From: Clostridiales bacterium 1_7_47FAA
GTDB lineage: Bacteria > Bacillota > Clostridia > Lachnospirales > Lachnospiraceae
Assembly: GCA_000155435.1 (NCBI GenBank)
Contig: DS990260.1
Location: forward strand, 1,252,118 to 1,316,117
Direction: 5' to 3'
DNA length: 64,000 bases
This document shows, piece by piece, positions 25,764 through 34,510 of this stretch. Position 1 is the first letter of the stretch. Each line of letters opens with the position of its first letter. A model generated the notes under the pieces. That model did not search any database and had not been told where the DNA came from. It saw nothing but the letters and a program-made list of their open reading frames with translations. Both the position numbers and the translations under genes were made by a program.

Positions 25764-27050
25764 TTACTCCTCACTTTCCGGCAGCCTGACGGCTACGGTC
25801 TTTGTTACCTGTGCCTCTATCCGGCCGTCCCTTACACTTATCCCAATCCTGTCCCCTATGCCTGTCTGCTCAATGCTTCTGACAGCCTTTCCCCGCGGAT
25901 CCGTTACGAATCCGTAGCCGCCGCTGAGCTTTTTTAACGGAGACAATGCATCCAGACGGCCAGCGGCCAGCGCCAGACGGTGCTGTCCGGCTTTCAGGCT
26001 GTCCGACATATACATGTCCAGGCGCTGACGCCTGTCCTCCAGACTGCGCCTGTCCTGCTCCAGCTTATCCTTTAACCTGCGTTCCAGGAAACTCTCGATA
26101 TCAGCCAGACGCTGGCGCCGGTCCACCAGCAGCCGCTCCGGGCTGCGCAGCTTCAGGCGCATCTTTCCCTGCTCCAGACGGAAGTGGAGCCGTTCCAGCT
26201 TCCTCTCCATGGAACGGTTTAAAACCTGGCTGTACAGTCTGACCTGCTCCTCAAACTGGCTGTAATCAAACACAGCCAATTCAGCCGCAGCGGACGGCGT
26301 GGGCGCCCTAAGGTCCGCCACATAGTCCGCAATGGTCACATCCGTCTCATGTCCGACCGCTGATATCACAGGGGTGGAGCAGTTAAATATGGCCCTGGCC
26401 ACCATTTCCTCATTAAAAGCCCACAAATCCTCAATGGAACCTCCGCCCCTGCCCACGATGATTACATCAAGTCCCATGGCATCCAGGGTTTCGATTCCTT
26501 TTACAATGCTGTACTTTGCCTTCTCACCCTGAACCAGGGCCGGATATAACACCAGCTGCACATAGGGATTCCTTCTTGCGGAAATGTTCATGATATCGCG
26601 GATGGCAGCGCCTGTGCTGGCAGTTACGATGCCAACCTTCCTGGCGTATTTGGGAATGGGCTGCTTGTAACAGCCGTCAAACATCCCCATCTCCTCCAGC
26701 TCCCCGCGCAGCTTCTCAAAACGGGCAAAGAGGTCGCCTCTTCCTTCCCTGGTAATCTCCTTTGCATAAAGCTGGTATCTTCCGTCGCGCTCATACACAT
26801 CCACATTGCCGGTTACCGTGACTTCCTGGCCTTCCTCCAGTTCAAAGGCCAGTCCCTTCCTCTGCCCTGCAAACATGACGGCGGCAATCTGTGAGCCGCC
26901 GTCCTTCAGGGTAAAATAAATATGTCCGGATGTGTGGTATTTACAATTAGAGACCTCGCCCTTGATGGAAATCCGGTTCAGTGCGAAGTCCTGTGTAAAC
27001 ATGTTCCTGATATATGCAGTTACCTGTGATACGGTATAAACACTTGCCAT
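25764..27050 (-). CDS. xseA: Exodeoxyribonuclease VII large subunit
   Basis: XseA is the catalytic subunit of exonuclease VII, which degrades single-stranded DNA. The 428-residue protein has an N-terminal OB fold (about 1-100), the catalytic-domain segments GIVTASTGAAIRDI and VIIVGRGGGSIEDLWAFNEE, SAVGHETDVTIADYVADLRA, and a long C-terminal coiled coil rich in arginine (about 260-390). Length is normal. It starts 3 bp after nusB. Confidence 0.96.
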   Translation of the reverse strand: MASVYTVSQVTAYIRNMFTQDFALNRISIKGEVSNCKYHTSGHIYFTLKDGGSQIAAVMFAGQRKGLAFELEEGQEVTVTGNVDVYERDGRYQLYAKEITREGRGDLFARFEKLRGELEEMGMFDGCYKQPIPKYARKVGIVTASTGAAIRDIMNISARRNPYVQLVLYPALVQGEKAKYSIVKGIETLDAMGLDVIIVGRGGGSIEDLWAFNEEMVARAIFNCSTPVISAVGHETDVTIADYVADLRAPTPSAAAELAVFDYSQFEEQVRLYSQVLNRSMERKLERLHFRLEQGKMRLKLRSPERLLVDRRQRLADIESFLERRLKDKLEQDRRSLEDRRQRLDMYMSDSLKAGQHRLALAAGRLDALSPLKKLSGGYGFVTDPRGKAVRSIEQTGIGDRIGISVRDGRIEAQVTKTVAVRLPESEE

Positions 27051-27053
27051 ACG

Positions 27054-27503
27054 CTATCCTATGAACCTTGCAAGAATCCCATTGACAAAAGCAGGCGAAT
27101 CATTGCCGCCAAACTTCTTAGCCAGCTCCACTGCCTCATTGATGGATACCTTCTCCGGGATATTCTCATCATACAGCATCTCAAAAAGGGCCAGACGCAG
27201 GATGGTCAGTTCCACCTTGCCCATACGCTTTGTCTTCCATCCGGCCGCCACCTCGTTCAGCTTCGCATCAATCTCCGGTATCTTATCTATTATGTTGACT
27301 GTTCTTGCCTGAAGATATTCACTGTCTTCTGATTTTAATTCTACTTTATGCAATACCTGAAGGACACCTTCCGGATCTGTGTCGTATTCTTCCGGGGACT
27401 GGAAATACTGGTCCAGCTGGGCCACGGCCTCCTCCTGGGTTGGATAGAAGTCTGCCGAGAACAACATCTTGAAACAGTGCTCCCGCAATTCTCTTCTGGT
27501 CAT
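27054..27503 (-). CDS. nusB: Transcription antitermination factor NusB
   Basis: NusB binds rRNA boxA sequences with NusE in antitermination. The 149-residue protein starts MTRRELREHCFKMLFSADF and ends with the conserved helices LRLALFEMLYDENIPEKVSI and NEAVELAKKFGGNDSPAFVN. It is the first gene of the run nusB-xseA-xseB-ispA-dxs-tlyA-nadK-argR-recN, all on one strand with little spacing. Confidence 0.97.
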   Translation of the reverse strand: MTRRELREHCFKMLFSADFYPTQEEAVAQLDQYFQSPEEYDTDPEGVLQVLHKVELKSEDSEYLQARTVNIIDKIPEIDAKLNEVAAGWKTKRMGKVELTILRLALFEMLYDENIPEKVSINEAVELAKKFGGNDSPAFVNGILARFIG

Positions 27504-27804
27504 TTTCTCTTCTTGTACCTGAAAAGCTCCTGGGCATGTCCCTGCGCCGGGCGGCGCCTGGTCTGGTTTTATAAATGCTTTCCTTCATGCATCAGGCCTT
27601 CCGTACATTTTCCTTTCTTCAATGTTGGTTGGTCCTCCCCCGATAAAGGAAGTTCCGCTGTAGACATTATAGCAAAATCACTGCATAAAAACAATAAAAA
27701 ATGTATAAAACACTCCCCAGGCAACGCTCCGGGGAGTGTTCTTATCCACATGACTGAGTGCTCCTGGCGGGATGGAGCACTCGTACTTCTTCGGGAAAAT
27801 CCGG
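27504..27804. other. Intergenic region between nusB and the Asp23 gene
   Basis: No gene is supported here. It holds a terminator for the Asp23 gene (27700-27739) and a second perfect hairpin, GAGTGCTCC/GGAGCACTC, at about 27754-27782 without a T-tract. The nusB promoter should lie between roughly 27520 and 27690, but I see no clear match. Confidence 0.5.
27700..27739 (-). terminator. Terminator of the Asp23-family gene
   Basis: ACACTCCCC (27710-27718) pairs with GGGGAGTGT (27731-27739). On the minus strand the hairpin is followed by TTTATACATTTTTTAT. It lies about 65 bp after the stop of the Asp23 gene. Confidence 0.8.
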
Positions 27805-28188
27805 CTACTTACCCTCTTCCATATTAACGCCGGCAATCTTAATGTTTACATCCAGCACGGTCAGGCCTGTCATGTTCTCAATGGCCGCGCTTACCTTATC
27901 CTGCACCTGCTCGCTTACAGCCGGAATATTGTAGCCGTACCGGATGTTCAGGGAAAGGTCCACGGACACATGTTCCTCGGTCACTTCCACCTTCACGCCC
28001 TTGCTCAGGTTCTTCATGCCCAGCTTGCCGACCAGCTCATTGGTGATATTGCCTGCCATGGAGTCAACTCCCTCCACCTCCGTGGCCGCCAGTCCGGCAA
28101 TGATTGCAACTACCTCGTCTGCAATCTGCACCTCGCCGATTTTATCCTTTTCGTATAATTTATGGGTACTGCGATTTTCCTCTGCCAT
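27805..28188 (-). CDS. Asp23/Gls24 family envelope stress protein
   Basis: Asp23/Gls24 proteins are small, often membrane-associated stress proteins found in pairs or alone near nusB in clostridia. The 127-residue product has the family core GEVQIADEVVAIIAGLAATE, VEGVDSMAGN and, in the second half, VDLSLNIRYGYNIPAVSEQV followed by TGLTVLDVNIKIAGV. The start at ATG 28188 follows AGGAGG by 9 nt. It has its own terminator and sits directly upstream of nusB. Its biochemical function is not established. Confidence 0.92.
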   Translation of the reverse strand: MAEENRSTHKLYEKDKIGEVQIADEVVAIIAGLAATEVEGVDSMAGNITNELVGKLGMKNLSKGVKVEVTEEHVSVDLSLNIRYGYNIPAVSEQVQDKVSAAIENMTGLTVLDVNIKIAGVNMEEGK

Positions 28189-28394
28189 CACAAATAACCT
28201 CCTGTTAAGACTTAATTAATTAGTATTATAACAAATCTGCGGAAAGATGTATAGGATTAATTTCCTTAGATATCCAGAACTTGTATCCAGATATTCATAC
28301 CCTGATGTTTTATGGGATGGTGCGGAATGACCGGGTGAGACCGTCCGGCTTCCCTGGACGCCGGACCTGCCGCTTTTCCCGCCATGTCCGTGAA

Positions 28395-28441
28395 GTAAAA
28401 AACAAGGCCTGCAAAACAGGACTTCCTGTTCTGTAAGCCTT
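28395..28441 (-). terminator. Terminator of the spoIIIA operon
   Basis: On the minus strand an imperfect stem, AAGGCTTACAGAACAGGA pairing with TCCTGTTTTGCAGGCCTT, is followed by GTTTTTTAC. It lies about 95 bp beyond the spoIIIAH stop and closes the eight-gene operon. Confidence 0.75.
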
Positions 28442-28506
28442 GACGCATCTGTATGCCTTGCCGTAGCTATAGGTCTTGCCGCATCTGTAAGCCTTGCCGC
28501 ATTACT
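28438..28506. repeat. Imperfect 18-bp tandem repeat, about four units
   Basis: Units begin CTTGACGCATCTGTATGC, CTTGCCGTAGCTATAGGT, CTTGCCGCATCTGTAAGC and CTTGCCGCATTACTG. The repeat lies between the spoIIIAH stop and its terminator and has no obvious function; it may vary in number between strains. Confidence 0.7.
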
Positions 28507-28532
28507 GTATTTCCATATTTACCCAGGCAGGT

Positions 28533-29393
28533 TTACTCCGCCATATTCAACAACGTAATGATGATCTGGTCAGCCCCAACCTCTGCCTTACGCTTCACGA
28601 TATCTTCAATCTGGGCGCGCTGTGGGTCCGTGATGGACGGGGCGTTGATGACAACGTCCACCTTATCCTGGGTGATGCTGACGACCGGGTCAGAGAAACC
28701 TTTTGCCATCAGGAGGGTTTCTGCGGCATTTTCCTTCTCGGAAACCTCGGTAAGTTTAATCATATCCTGGATTGCCTGCTGTTTGGCTGCCTCGTCAATG
28801 CTTGTGCTGTTAATGAGGTTCATCAGGGTTTCCTTATTCTTTGCACGTATCTGCTCCCTGCTGAGCTGTACATTTGCTATGTAATCCGCCACACTCATGC
28901 CGCTGGTCAGCACTGCCTCACCCGGATTCTCAAGACCGGTCTGGGATGCCCCGTCCTCTGCCTGGGCCAGCTGTCCGGCATCCGTTCCCGTGTCAGCTGC
29001 TGCCTGGGTTGCTTCTTCCACATCCCCTGCCTGTGCAAGCTGGTTGGCGTCGGTGCCTGAATCAGCGGCTGCCTGTGCCCCATCCATATCGCTGACAGCA
29101 TCCAGGTCCGACGGGTCCTGGTCCAGGCTCTGTATCTCCTGAAGCCCCGCCTGGCCATTGAGGGAGGCCGCCTGGTTCTCTGCCAGGATATCTTCATCCG
29201 AGATGTCCATGGCTCCCGCCTCATATACCCTGTTTCCATTTGCCAAATCCTTTTTGCCTGCGTAGTTCAGGTACCCTGCTGCTGCAATCATCACGGCCAG
29301 TGTGGTGATGATGATCTGGTTCCTGCGGAACAGACGCTTCATGTTCATGTCCTTCATATGCTCTTTTACCTGTTTCATATTCTTGATCTTCAT
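28533..29393 (-). CDS. spoIIIAH: Stage III sporulation protein AH
   Basis: SpoIIIAH is a mother-cell protein that binds forespore SpoIIQ to form the channel linking the two compartments. The 286-residue product has an N-terminal membrane anchor (RNQIIITTLAVMIAAAGYLN), a long Ala/Asp/Gln-rich linker with repeated blocks (SGTDANQLAQAGDVEEATQ; TGTDAGQLAQAEDG) and a C-terminal YscJ/FliF-like domain (AKGFSDPVVSITQDKVDVVI). ATG 29393 with GGAG 8 nt upstream is preferred. It is the last gene of the operon. Confidence 0.95.
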   Translation of the reverse strand: MKIKNMKQVKEHMKDMNMKRLFRRNQIIITTLAVMIAAAGYLNYAGKKDLANGNRVYEAGAMDISDEDILAENQAASLNGQAGLQEIQSLDQDPSDLDAVSDMDGAQAAADSGTDANQLAQAGDVEEATQAAADTGTDAGQLAQAEDGASQTGLENPGEAVLTSGMSVADYIANVQLSREQIRAKNKETLMNLINSTSIDEAAKQQAIQDMIKLTEVSEKENAAETLLMAKGFSDPVVSITQDKVDVVINAPSITDPQRAQIEDIVKRKAEVGADQIIITLLNMAE

Positions 29394-29410
29394 ATCCTGC
29401 ACTCCTTTAT

Positions 29411-30136
29411 TTATTCCACCCTCTTTAATACTTTTATTTTATGTGGGGGAAGGCCAAATAATGCTTCCATTGCCTCAGAAATTTCAGCTTTTACGGTTGG
29501 ACTGCCTCCGCCCTCCGCGCTGATGATGATTCCGGACAGTTCCGGGCTAAGTTCCTTCTCAATAATGGGGCTGTTCCCGCTTGAGCCGGAGCCGGAACCG
29601 GACAGGACCGTGCTTTCCTGTAACTGGTTATTCACCACATCACGGGTGCCTCCGCCGGAATCCTTTTCCTGGGTGGTGCTTGAATTGGTGCTCCGGTCCA
29701 CATGCACCACCTTTTCGCTGGAGGATTTTAAGACCACCATCACGTCTACCTTCCCCACCCCGTCCACGGATTTCAGGATATTCTTAATCCGGTTCTCCAT
29801 CTGCGTCTCATAGGAACCCTCTCCCCCTGCCGAGGCAGAGGCAGGGTAAACGCTGTCCGGACCAGCCCCGGAGCCGTCCTGGCCCGGTCCATTAAGGGAT
29901 GCCTGGTCCGCTGCGCCTCCTTGGTCATTTTCCTGTGTATCCCCTGTCCAAAGGGGGACCGCACCCTGGTTCGGGCTGACCTGTCCTGCCTGGCTTTTCT
30001 CATCCTTTCCGGTACTTTTACTGCCCGGCAGGGGAAATGACAGAATCATGAGAAGTACCCCCACCAGCAGCAACAGAAGCCATTTTTCCTTAGTCATCTT
30101 TCCACTGAACTTTGATATGCGATTCTTCCAGCCCAT
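29411..30136 (-). CDS. spoIIIAG: Stage III sporulation protein AG
   Basis: SpoIIIAG forms a secretin-like ring in the outer forespore membrane as part of the SpoIIIA-SpoIIQ channel. The 241-residue protein has one membrane segment (WLLLLLVGVLLMILSFPL), a low-complexity linker, and a C-terminal ring-building domain with YETQMENRIKNILKSVDGVG and VDVMVVLKSSSEKVVHVD. The start overlaps spoIIIAF by about 45 bp. AAGGTGG lies 9 nt upstream, though ATG 30097 is possible. Confidence 0.94.
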   Translation of the reverse strand: MGWKNRISKFSGKMTKEKWLLLLLVGVLLMILSFPLPGSKSTGKDEKSQAGQVSPNQGAVPLWTGDTQENDQGGAADQASLNGPGQDGSGAGPDSVYPASASAGGEGSYETQMENRIKNILKSVDGVGKVDVMVVLKSSSEKVVHVDRSTNSSTTQEKDSGGGTRDVVNNQLQESTVLSGSGSGSSGNSPIIEKELSPELSGIIISAEGGGSPTVKAEISEAMEALFGLPPHKIKVLKRVE

Positions 30137-30818
30137 AGTACTGTGCCACCTTTCCTGTTAAATGCTCCAAGCCAAGATTACCGTCCTGCTTCTTTCCCAC
30201 ATCCCCGCCGTCCTTCAAAGCGTCCTCCAAGGCATCCTTTCGAATGTCCTTTTCCTCGTTCTTCCTACCACTTTCACCATCGTCCTCCCCCAGCTCCACA
30301 GGCCTGACCTCAATGCTGCCCACATTGCCCGCCTCCACATTCACAGGCCTGCTTACCATGTAATCTTCCTTCCCGCTTTCCTGTTCCTTATCATCCTTTA
30401 CTTCCATGCGGATTTCTTTCACCTGGCCGTAAGTGCTGCTGTTCCTGTCCCCGTCAATCTGCACCTGTGCGCGGACACAGGTAAGGCCGTCCGCTGCCGC
30501 CATGGCAGCCACATCCGCTTCCACTGCATCCTGGTACCGACCAAGGATCTGGTCCAGACGTTTTTCATCCATGTTCCACAGACGGCTTTTTAAATCGCTG
30601 GCATCGTTATGGAGGGAAATGGACTGGAACATGGAGGAAATCTGTTCATCCAGACGCATTTTCCCTGTAAGAGGGCTTACAACCAGGAGGATCAGCACCA
30701 TCCCGGCAAAAAAGCGGATGTATTTTTCGTATTTTGAATCTGCCAGGAGATTGTTTACCACTGCCAGGAAAATCATGAAGTATATGATATTTTTGACCCA
30801 TCCGTATACTGCCTGCAT
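30090..30818 (-). CDS. spoIIIAF: Stage III sporulation protein AF
   Basis: SpoIIIAF is a membrane component of the SpoIIIA complex with a YscJ-like soluble domain. The 242-residue protein starts MQAVYGWVKNIIYFMIFLAV, has two membrane segments (about 8-28 and 36-54), and a charged region rich in Glu, Lys and Asp (about 140-220) that is longer than in Bacillus. It starts 24 bp after spoIIIAE with an AGGAGG-type site and overlaps spoIIIAG. Confidence 0.93.
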   Translation of the reverse strand: MQAVYGWVKNIIYFMIFLAVVNNLLADSKYEKYIRFFAGMVLILLVVSPLTGKMRLDEQISSMFQSISLHNDASDLKSRLWNMDEKRLDQILGRYQDAVEADVAAMAAADGLTCVRAQVQIDGDRNSSTYGQVKEIRMEVKDDKEQESGKEDYMVSRPVNVEAGNVGSIEVRPVELGEDDGESGRKNEEKDIRKDALEDALKDGGDVGKKQDGNLGLEHLTGKVAQYYGLEESHIKVQWKDD

Positions 30819-30842
30819 TGGCTCCTCCTTCCGGCACGATAG

Positions 30843-32162
30843 CTATGATGCAAAGTAATTCACATTCGTTGAGGCGCAGGTGATTGCAATGGATATCATG
30901 AACAGGAACATGGAATACAGCACAATCTGGATCAGCATTTTATGTCCCTTTGACACCCCTGAGACACAGGATACGATCCGCTTATCACACACGGGCTGCA
31001 TCACCGCCGCCACACACTGGTACAGGACCATCAGGACCATCAGCTTGATGATGGGAATGACCGTGATGACCGCCAGCACCACCACGGCGGCGGCGCCTAT
31101 GGTGTTCTTAATCAGGACGCCTGAGCCCAGCACCATCTGCGCCATGGCCCCTGCCCCCTGCCCCAGTCCGGGTATGATTTCTATCAGGCGTTTCATTCCA
31201 GCCTGCCCGGCCGCGTCCGCATAGGGCAGGATCATTGCCTGTATCAGATGGAACCCCACCACCAGGCCCGTAAGTGTCTTAAGGCTCCAGCCCACTGCCT
31301 GTTCCAACAGCTCGGTCAGCTTGGAGAGCAGGGCCTCCTTCACCACATGGCTGCCCAGCACCATAAGCACATAAATCCGTACCATGGAAAGCAGGACCGT
31401 GCTGCAAAGCCACTGTATCAGGGTTACCGCTCCCAGCATCCCCTCATAGAGGGCCAGGGCGCTCATGCTGCCCCCGGAAAATGCCACTGACATGAAGTAA
31501 GCAGGCATGAGCAGCCGCATGAATTCCAATATCTGATCCAGCACCTGGGCCGCCACCTGGAGGCTGGCCGTAAAGCTGGCGGCCAGGCAGGTAAACAGCA
31601 GAAGGTAGGTTACGAAAAAACCTGCATCGGATATCTGCCCGCCTTTAAAAACAGAAGACACATTGGAAAACACGGCTCCGATGATTCCGATTGCAGCCAC
31701 CTGGAACAGCATGTGACCGCCTTTGCCCACCTCGGAGAACAGGGTATTCCTGATACCTGCCCCCACTTGTCCCAGGACCCCGCCCAGATTGCCTTTCACC
31801 AGCTCTTTCATCAGGTCCCAGAAGGAGAAATCCCCCATGCCTCCCCCCTGCTGTCCCATGACCTCATCCAAGAACTGCTGCATCCCTTCCATTTCCTGCT
31901 GGATTCCAAGCTCCTTTGCCCCACGCATCAGTTCCTCTTCTGAATCACCGCTGTCCGTGGGACTGCCGGACATGTCCGTACCGGCAGCGCTGACTGTTTC
32001 ATCTGCCGTCCAATAAGTTCTGTCGGCTCCATTCCCCATTCCATAAGCACTGCCCATCCCATCCCCCGCCGCCCACACCGCGCCCGCCCCGGCGCCTGCC
32101 AGCAACACGGACAAAGCCAGGACAGCCAGTCCCTTTTTCAGCCATTTCCCCATCCTTTTCAT
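30843..32162 (-). CDS. spoIIIAE: Stage III sporulation protein AE
   Basis: SpoIIIAE is the polytopic membrane protein of the SpoIIIA complex and is thought to be part of the pore or transporter. The 439-residue product has a cleavable-looking N-terminal signal (GLAVLALSVLLAGAGAGAVW), a soluble N-terminal region, and about seven membrane helices from residue 155 on, including YLLLFTCLAASFTASLQVAA and AAAVVVLAVITVIPIIKLMV. It overlaps spoIIIAD by 4 bp. Confidence 0.95.
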   Translation of the reverse strand: MKRMGKWLKKGLAVLALSVLLAGAGAGAVWAAGDGMGSAYGMGNGADRTYWTADETVSAAGTDMSGSPTDSGDSEEELMRGAKELGIQQEMEGMQQFLDEVMGQQGGGMGDFSFWDLMKELVKGNLGGVLGQVGAGIRNTLFSEVGKGGHMLFQVAAIGIIGAVFSNVSSVFKGGQISDAGFFVTYLLLFTCLAASFTASLQVAAQVLDQILEFMRLLMPAYFMSVAFSGGSMSALALYEGMLGAVTLIQWLCSTVLLSMVRIYVLMVLGSHVVKEALLSKLTELLEQAVGWSLKTLTGLVVGFHLIQAMILPYADAAGQAGMKRLIEIIPGLGQGAGAMAQMVLGSGVLIKNTIGAAAVVVLAVITVIPIIKLMVLMVLYQCVAAVMQPVCDKRIVSCVSGVSKGHKMLIQIVLYSMFLFMISIAITCASTNVNYFAS

Positions 32163-32545
32163 CGCAGAAATGTCTCCAATGTCCCAAACAGCGCCAGAAG
32201 TATGGGCATGCTGATTCCCAGGATGGAAAGCTTCCCGAATATCTCTATCTGGTTTCCAAGGGAACCATATCCTGAATCCTTACAGATCCCGGAAGCAAAT
32301 TCCGCCACATACGTTATGCCTATCATCTTAAGCAGGGTCACAAGATATACACTGTTGACCTTTATATAGCCCTGGATCTGTTCCAGTGCATCCAGGATTG
32401 CCCTCAGTTTTCCCGTGCCGTAAAAAAAGATGAAAAAGCCTGCCGCCATGACCATATAGGCAGCATACTCCCCCTTAATGCCCTTTAACTGCACTGCAAG
32501 CAGGACGGTTGCAATGCCGGCCGCCGCAATTGTGATGATTGTCAT
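32159..32545 (-). CDS. spoIIIAD: Stage III sporulation protein AD
   Basis: SpoIIIAD is a small membrane protein of the SpoIIIA complex. The 128-residue product starts MTIITIAAAGIATVLLAVQL and has four predicted membrane segments; YVAEFASGICKDSGYGSLG is the conserved central motif. ATG 32545 follows AAGGTGGGG and is chosen over upstream in-frame codons that overlap spoIIIAC. Its stop overlaps the spoIIIAE start. Confidence 0.94.
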   Translation of the reverse strand: MTIITIAAAGIATVLLAVQLKGIKGEYAAYMVMAAGFFIFFYGTGKLRAILDALEQIQGYIKVNSVYLVTLLKMIGITYVAEFASGICKDSGYGSLGNQIEIFGKLSILGISMPILLALFGTLETFLR

Positions 32546-32582
32546 TCTATCCCCACCTTCCCTGAAACAGGCCAAAGGGCCA

Positions 32583-32777
32583 TTATAATGCAAACAGGTT
32601 CTTCATGGTTTCAAACAGGTCATATATGTAAGGAATCATCCAGAACAATACCAGTACAAGCCCTGCAAGGCTTGTGAGGAATGCCTGTTCATCCCTGCCG
32701 CTGTGCTTTAATACCTGGCAGATCACGGAAACCAGGATTCCCACTGCCGCTATACGAAATATCAGATTTACACCCAT
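32583..32777 (-). CDS. spoIIIAC: Stage III sporulation protein AC
   Basis: SpoIIIAC is a 64-residue protein with two membrane segments (LIFRIAAVGILVSVICQVL and FLTSLAGLVLVLFWMIPYIY) linked by KHSGRDEQA, the family's conserved loop. ATG 32777 has GAGGAG just upstream. Size and position between AB and AD match the standard operon. Confidence 0.95.
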   Translation of the reverse strand: MGVNLIFRIAAVGILVSVICQVLKHSGRDEQAFLTSLAGLVLVLFWMIPYIYDLFETMKNLFAL

Positions 32778-32823
32778 TTGCCGTCTCCTCAACTATTCTT
32801 ATTCCTTTTCCTTCAGGTATGTC

Positions 32824-33354
32824 CTAATACATCACAATGACAAGGAACATGCCGCCCATGATACCCAGGCTGGTATACAGCCTGCATTTTTCCCTCTGGT
32901 TTGTCCTGAGATACTCAATGGAAATATCCAGCTGTTCCAGGTACAGCTTCAGCGTACGCTCCTGCATGTCCACATCCAGATATCCCAGATGCTCCCCCAG
33001 GCCTGCCAGCTGTTCCAAATCCTCCTCTGTAAGAGGAAGCCGTATCTTTGGCGAGGAAAGGGCCTGCACCTCCCTGCGCCATATCTCCTGCAGGGATTCC
33101 CCTTCCTGGCGGCAGATTCCCTCCGCCGCAGCGGTAAACAGCTTCCCCAATGGGCCTGTCTCCCGCTTCCCCACACGCTCAAGCGCCTCCGCCAGAGGTG
33201 CGTGGCTATATGTAATCTCACCTTTCAGGAAATAAATCATCTGCCGCAGCTTTTCCAACAGCCGGAGCCGTTCCCTCCACTGCCTGGCAGACCATATCCC
33301 AAAACCGCCGGCCGAAAAAAGGACCAGCATGCTTCCTATCCACTTCAATGCCAT
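32824..33354 (-). CDS. spoIIIAB: Stage III sporulation protein AB
   Basis: SpoIIIAB resembles GspF-type inner-membrane platform proteins. The 176-residue product has an N-terminal membrane segment (WIGSMLVLFSAGGFGIWSA), the conserved region LRQMIYFLKGEITYSHAPLAEAL (shown here only to mark residues 36-58), and a C-terminal membrane segment ending LGIMGGMFLVIVMY. It lies 107 bp after spoIIIAA; that gap contains short CTTATCAtaaccg-type direct repeats of no clear function. Confidence 0.93.
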   Translation of the reverse strand: MALKWIGSMLVLFSAGGFGIWSARQWRERLRLLEKLRQMIYFLKGEITYSHAPLAEALERVGKRETGPLGKLFTAAAEGICRQEGESLQEIWRREVQALSSPKIRLPLTEEDLEQLAGLGEHLGYLDVDMQERTLKLYLEQLDISIEYLRTNQREKCRLYTSLGIMGGMFLVIVMY

Positions 33355-33461
33355 GATGTCCTCCTTCCCGTCATAACCGCTTATAATACCCCTTTATCAT
33401 ATCCTTTTATCACAACCGCCTATCATAACCGCCTATCATGATCACTTATCGCAACTTCCCA

Positions 33462-34460
33462 TCACAACCTCTTAGGAACCGTCCCATACTCATATAGGAT
33501 GCGGCTCCTGCCATCCCATATACATTGCACATGCCCAGGCCCTTCCCTGCTGTCAAGCAGGATCAGCCGTTCAAATGTCCCCTGTGCCAGAAGTCCCCCC
33601 ATGGACGGCTTCTGCCTGATATCCTCCAGGGAGCTTCCATGTATGGTTGCGGCCAGTGCACAGCCGCAGTTCCTCACATATTCAATTGCCTCCGCGTCCT
33701 GGCGGCTGCCGATTTCATCCACCGCAATCACGCCGGGAGCCATGGTCCTTACCAGCATCATCATGCCCTGGCTTTTCGGACAGCAGTCCAGCACATCCGT
33801 ACGCATCCCCAAATCATTCTGGGGAACCCCCTGATAACAGGCCGCAAGTTCGGACCTCTCATCCACCACCCCCACGCTGACCCCGGGGACCCTGTCCCCG
33901 GAATGCCCCACCCATCCGTCCGAGACCTGCCGTATTATATCCCGCAGCAACGTTGTCTTACCGCACCGGGGCGGCGAGATGACCAGCGTATTCAGGAACC
34001 TCCCATCATAAAGAAAATCCATCACACCATCAGCACAGCCTGGAACCTGGTGCGCCACCCTGATATTAATAAAAGAGATGAACTTCATCAGCCGGATATC
34101 CTGCCCCTGGACCAAGGTCCTTCCTGCAACCCCAATCCGGTGCCCGCCCTGGATGGTCAGGAACCCCTGGCGAAGTTCCTCCTCAGCCGCATAAAGGGAA
34201 AAGCTGCCCATATACTCAACCGTCTCCTTCATCTGGGCCTGGGTTGCCGCCAGGAACATATCCCGGTCCAAATTCCCGGTATCCTGCCTGAGGCTTCCAT
34301 CCCTGGCCACCAGGAACTCCTGGTTCCCACAGATCATCATAAGCGGCATCCCCGTCCTCAGGCGTATCTCCTGGACCTCCTTAAAATCCACCGGAACCTG
34401 TCCCAACACGGACCTCAGTTCCCTCGGAAATAGTTTCAAGATTTCTTCCCTCTTCGCCAT
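33462..34460 (-). CDS. spoIIIAA: Stage III sporulation protein AA (ATPase)
   Basis: SpoIIIAA is the secretion-type ATPase that powers the SpoIIIA channel. The 332-residue protein has Walker A in VISPPRCGKTTLLRDIIRQV (about residue 160), the Walker B region GVIAVDEIGSRQDAEAIEYV, and GVVDERSELAACYQG. The frame is open to 34556, but ATG 34460 is chosen because AGGGGTGAG lies upstream and the sigma-E promoter start point falls at about 34475, inside the longer frame. It is the first gene of the eight-gene operon. Confidence 0.95.
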   Translation of the reverse strand: MAKREEILKLFPRELRSVLGQVPVDFKEVQEIRLRTGMPLMMICGNQEFLVARDGSLRQDTGNLDRDMFLAATQAQMKETVEYMGSFSLYAAEEELRQGFLTIQGGHRIGVAGRTLVQGQDIRLMKFISFINIRVAHQVPGCADGVMDFLYDGRFLNTLVISPPRCGKTTLLRDIIRQVSDGWVGHSGDRVPGVSVGVVDERSELAACYQGVPQNDLGMRTDVLDCCPKSQGMMMLVRTMAPGVIAVDEIGSRQDAEAIEYVRNCGCALAATIHGSSLEDIRQKPSMGGLLAQGTFERLILLDSREGPGHVQCIWDGRSRILYEYGTVPKRL

Positions 34461-34481
34461 CTGTCTCACCCCTTTTACCTC

Positions 34482-34510
34482 AATATATGAGACATGCCTG
34501 AGAATATGAC
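34482..34510 (-). promoter_or_regulatory. Sigma-E promoter of the spoIIIA operon
   Basis: On the minus strand GTCATATT (34503-34510) and CATATATT (34482-34489) are separated by 13 bp. This is close to the Bacillus sigma-E consensus (-35 GTCATATT, -10 CATACAAT-like, 13-15 bp spacing). Transcription would begin near 34475, giving a leader of about 15 nt with the ribosome binding site. It places the operon under mother-cell control during sporulation, as in Bacillus. Confidence 0.85.

Larger units (their letters stand above)
28192..28532. other. Intergenic region with spoIIIAH terminator and tandem repeat
   Basis: This region carries the ribosome binding site and promoter area of the Asp23 gene on its left, a terminator at 28395-28441, and an imperfect 18-bp tandem repeat at 28438-28506. 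No coding sequence is supported; the short frame across it has no ribosome binding site. Confidence 0.5.
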